Below, piece by piece: positions 62,067 to 64,000 of a stretch of 64,000 nucleotides of DNA. The notes below the pieces were generated by a model. That model did no database searches and was not told where the DNA came from. It worked only from the letters and a program-made list of their open reading frames with translations. Positions within the stretch are counted from its first letter, which is position 1. Each line of letters begins with the position of its first letter. Source of the stretch: Kitasatospora cheerisanensis KCTC 2395 (GTDB taxonomy: Bacteria > Actinomycetota > Actinomycetes > Streptomycetales > Streptomycetaceae). The DNA lies in the NCBI RefSeq assembly GCF_000696185.1, contig NZ_KK853997.1:2170761-2234760 (forward strand), given 5' to 3'. The translations under genes were made by a program, and so were the position numbers.

Positions 62067-62479
62067 CCCGTCGACTGCCGCCCGCCCGGGGCGCCGCCCT
62101 GCTGGTGCGCACCGACTTCACCGACTCCGCCGCCTGGCACCGCCTGCGCCGGACGGTCGCCACCCCCAGCGCCGAGGGATTCACGCCCGTCGTCGCCGAG
62201 GTCGACGACCCTGCCTTCGCGGGCCTCGGCGTCGCCGCCCTGACGGCCCGTCTGCCGCCCGATCACGGCGCCCCGCTGCTGGTGCTGGCCGACCGCCGGG
62301 CCTTGGCTGACCCCGAACTCCCGCTGCTGGCGGCCGATCTGCGCGACCCGGCGGCCCCGGCCCTCCGGGTCGCCGCCGCCGCACTGTGGAGCGTCGAGAA
62401 CAACCTGTCGCTCGCCAACCTGGACTACGCCGACTTCCTCCGCGCCGCGGGAGCCGACGGCGTGTTCCGCGGTTTCTGA
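62063..62479 (+). CDS. DUF6924-like hypothetical protein
   Basis: A 138-residue protein whose centre, LLVRTDFTDSAAWHRLRRTVATPSAEGFTPVVAEVDDPAFAGL, and end, AALWSVENNLSLANLDYADFLRAAGADGVFRGF, match the DUF6924 type I recall from actinobacteria. Function unknown. It overlaps the previous gene by ATGA and is convergent with the ABC permease gene (7 bp between stops). Confidence 0.72.
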   Translation: MTRRLPPARGAALLVRTDFTDSAAWHRLRRTVATPSAEGFTPVVAEVDDPAFAGLGVAALTARLPPDHGAPLLVLADRRALADPELPLLAADLRDPAAPALRVAAAALWSVENNLSLANLDYADFLRAAGADGVFRGF

Positions 62480-62486
62480 CCGGACG

Positions 62487-63344
62487 TCAGGACACCACGT
62501 CCTTGGTCGCGAAGCCGCGGAAGGCCAGCGCCAGCAGGATCACCGAGTACGACAGCGACAGCACCACGCCCTGGATCATCCCGCCCCACTCCAACTGCGG
62601 CTGCAGCGCGTCCGCCCAGGCGTACTGCCAGTGCGCGGGGAACCACTCGCGCAGCGAGCCCAGCGCGGTGACGGCGTCCAGCACGCCCGTGATGATGGAC
62701 GCGAACACCGCGCCGCCGACCGCGCCCAGCGGCGCGTCCGTCGCGGTGGACAGCCAGAACGCCAGCGCGCCGACCACGATCTCCGCCAGGAAGACGAACA
62801 GCACGGCGAGCGCCAGCCGGGGCAGCGCCTCCGTCGCGGACAGCGTCGCCCCGGTCGGGAGCTTCAGGTCGCCCCACCCGTACGCGGCGGTGCCGACCAC
62901 CAGGCCGACGGCGGGCAGCAGCACGATCGCCGCGGCCGAGAACGCCATCGCCACCAGGAACTTCCGCGCCAGCAGCCGCGCCCGCGGCACCGGCGCCGCC
63001 AGCAGGTACCGCAGCGAGGACCAGCTCGCCTCCGAAGCCACCGTGTCGCCGCAGAACAGCGCCACCGGGATCACCAGCAGGAAGCCGGTGCCCATGAACA
63101 GCAGCGTGGTGGCGAAGTTCGCGCCGGACGCGGTGGCCAGCTCGATGAACGTGGTGCGGTTCTCCCGGCCGGGCGTGCCGCCGATCTGGAAGGCCGCCAG
63201 GACGACGAACGGCAGCAGCGCCAGCACCCCGCCGATCACCAGCGTGCGGCGGCGCCGCAGCTGCCGCATCGCCTCCACCCGCAGCGGCAGCGTCCGCCCG
63301 GGCCGGTACCCGGGCGCCGCCGTCTCCACCACCGTGCTGCTCAT
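62487..63344 (-). CDS. ABC-2 type transporter permease
   Basis: A 285-residue membrane protein with six hydrophobic segments: RTLVIGGVLALLPFVVLAAF, FATTLLFMGTGFLLVIPVALFCGD, FLVAMAFSAAAIVLLPAVGLVVG, LALAVLFVFLAEIVVGALAFWL, GAVGGAVFASIITGVLDAV and MIQGVVLSLSYSVILLALAF. SSLRYLLAAPVPRARLLARKFL is the typical ABC-2 loop. It is coupled (ATGA) to the ATPase gene that continues beyond the window. Confidence 0.9.
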   Translation of the reverse strand: MSSTVVETAAPGYRPGRTLPLRVEAMRQLRRRRTLVIGGVLALLPFVVLAAFQIGGTPGRENRTTFIELATASGANFATTLLFMGTGFLLVIPVALFCGDTVASEASWSSLRYLLAAPVPRARLLARKFLVAMAFSAAAIVLLPAVGLVVGTAAYGWGDLKLPTGATLSATEALPRLALAVLFVFLAEIVVGALAFWLSTATDAPLGAVGGAVFASIITGVLDAVTALGSLREWFPAHWQYAWADALQPQLEWGGMIQGVVLSLSYSVILLALAFRGFATKDVVS

Positions 63345-64000
63345 GCCGCTCCTCGGATCAGGGACAGGAACGCGTCCTCCAGCCGTCGCTGCGGGCCGAT
63401 GCCGGTCACCGGCACGCCCAGGCGCACCAGTTCGGCGGTCAGCCGGCTCACCGGCAGACCGTCCAGGCGGACCAGCAGCCCGCCGTCCACCGCCTGCGCC
63501 GACTCGACGCCGTCCGTCGCGGCCAGCTTCTCCGCGACCGCGGCCGTCTCCGCGAAGCCGTCCTCGACGCTCACCAGCAACTGCTCACCCGCACCGGTGA
63601 TCTCCGCGGTCGGCCCGGCCACCACCAGCCGGCCGCGCTCCATCACCACCAGGTGGGTGCAGGACTGCTCGACCTCGGCGAGCAGGTGGCTGGAGACGAT
63701 GACCGTGCGCCCGGCCGCGGCGTAACGGACCATCACCTCCCGCATCTCGCGGATCTGCGGCGGGTCGAGCCCGTTGGTCGGCTCGTCCAGGATCAGCAGG
63801 TCCGGCAGCCCCAGCATGGCCTGCGCGATCGCCAGCCGCTGCCGCATGCCCTGCGAGTACGTCCGCACCGCGCGCTCCAGCGCCTCGCCGAGCCCGGCGA
63901 TCTCCAACGCCTCCGCGAAGTGCGCGTCCTCCACCGGACGCCCGGTGGCCGCCCAGTACGACTCCAGGTTGGCCCGCCCGCTCAGGTGCGGCAGGAAACC
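63341..64000 (-). CDS. ABC transporter ATP-binding protein, 5' end outside the window
   Basis: The C-terminal 219 residues of an ABC ATPase are visible and the frame stays open to the window edge. It has FLPHLSGRANLESYW, the signature YSQGMRQRLAIAQAML, Walker B LLILDEPTNGLDP, and the switch VSSHLLAEVEQ, with a C-terminal regulatory part ending GPQRRLEDAFLSLIRGAA. It drives the downstream ABC-2 permease; the cargo is unknown. An internal GTG near 63934 is not the real start. Walker A is outside the window. Confidence 0.92.
   Translation of the reverse strand, partial: GFLPHLSGRANLESYWAATGRPVEDAHFAEALEIAGLGEALERAVRTYSQGMRQRLAIAQAMLGLPDLLILDEPTNGLDPPQIREMREVMVRYAAAGRTVIVSSHLLAEVEQSCTHLVVMERGRLVVAGPTAEITGAGEQLLVSVEDGFAETAAVAEKLAATDGVESAQAVDGGLLVRLDGLPVSRLTAELVRLGVPVTGIGPQRRLEDAFLSLIRGAA

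Overview
This is a very GC-rich chromosomal window whose gene content and order point to a streptomycete (Streptomyces, Kitasatospora or a close relative). The evidence is frequent GTG starts, many leaderless genes, bifunctional PriA, a TrpM-like peptide gene, a LAL-type LuxR regulator, an orphan XRE/DUF5753 regulator, and the order gltBD, lgt, trpCMBA, trpE/hisI, his operon, asd/dapA, dnaE. From memory this resembles the core region of S. coelicolor. I see no prophage, insertion sequence, CRISPR array, tRNA or rRNA.

Layout. 1-6 kb: a partial GNAT acetyltransferase, an aldehyde dehydrogenase with an XRE regulator, a large LuxR-type ATPase and a SnoaL-like protein. 6-13.5 kb: glutamate synthase (gltB, gltD) and a VIT1-like membrane protein. 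13.6-24 kb: lgt, a MauE-like plus DsbA-like redox pair, trpA/trpB/trpM/trpC, three small membrane-protein genes, trpE and hisI. 23.5-28.3 kb: a two-gene WXG100/EspC-like unit, a Septum_form-like protein, and two small enzyme-like genes. 28.3-34.1 kb: the his operon, transcribed leftward as hisD-hisC-hisB-(small membrane gene)-hisH-priA-ridA-hisF with many ATGA/GTGA overlaps. 34-43.8 kb: assorted conserved genes, an ABC exporter, a NYN-domain protein, asd and a dapA-family gene. 43.9-53.6 kb: LysR, an alpha/beta hydrolase and MarR pair, an orphan PemK, an RDD protein, dnaE, an AlkZ-like protein and a dienelactone-hydrolase-like protein. 53.7-64 kb: a secreted M9 collagenase, an HTH/DUF4180 pair, a RIO kinase, a metallo-beta-lactamase-fold hydrolase, a receptor Ser/Thr kinase with a lectin-like ectodomain, two small hypotheticals, and an ABC exporter cut by the window end.

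Most of the window is primary metabolism. GOGAT supplies glutamate, and the Trp and His genes are interleaved and linked by PriA, which serves both pathways. The genes nearest to accessory or poorly described biology are the EspC/WXG pair, the collagenase with its long palindrome, the HTH/DUF4180 pair and the RIO kinase leader.

Two observations stand out. First, five genes (lgt, the WXG100-like gene, a conserved membrane protein, an ABC permease and an HTH regulator) are each broken by a frameshift that one added base would repair, always in a G/C-rich tract; this looks like systematic single-base deletion in the assembly rather than five pseudogenes. Second, there are clear unassigned operators: two copies of GACATG-N3-CATGTC between the divergent hydrolase and marR genes, and a 28-bp near-perfect palindrome upstream of the collagenase gene.
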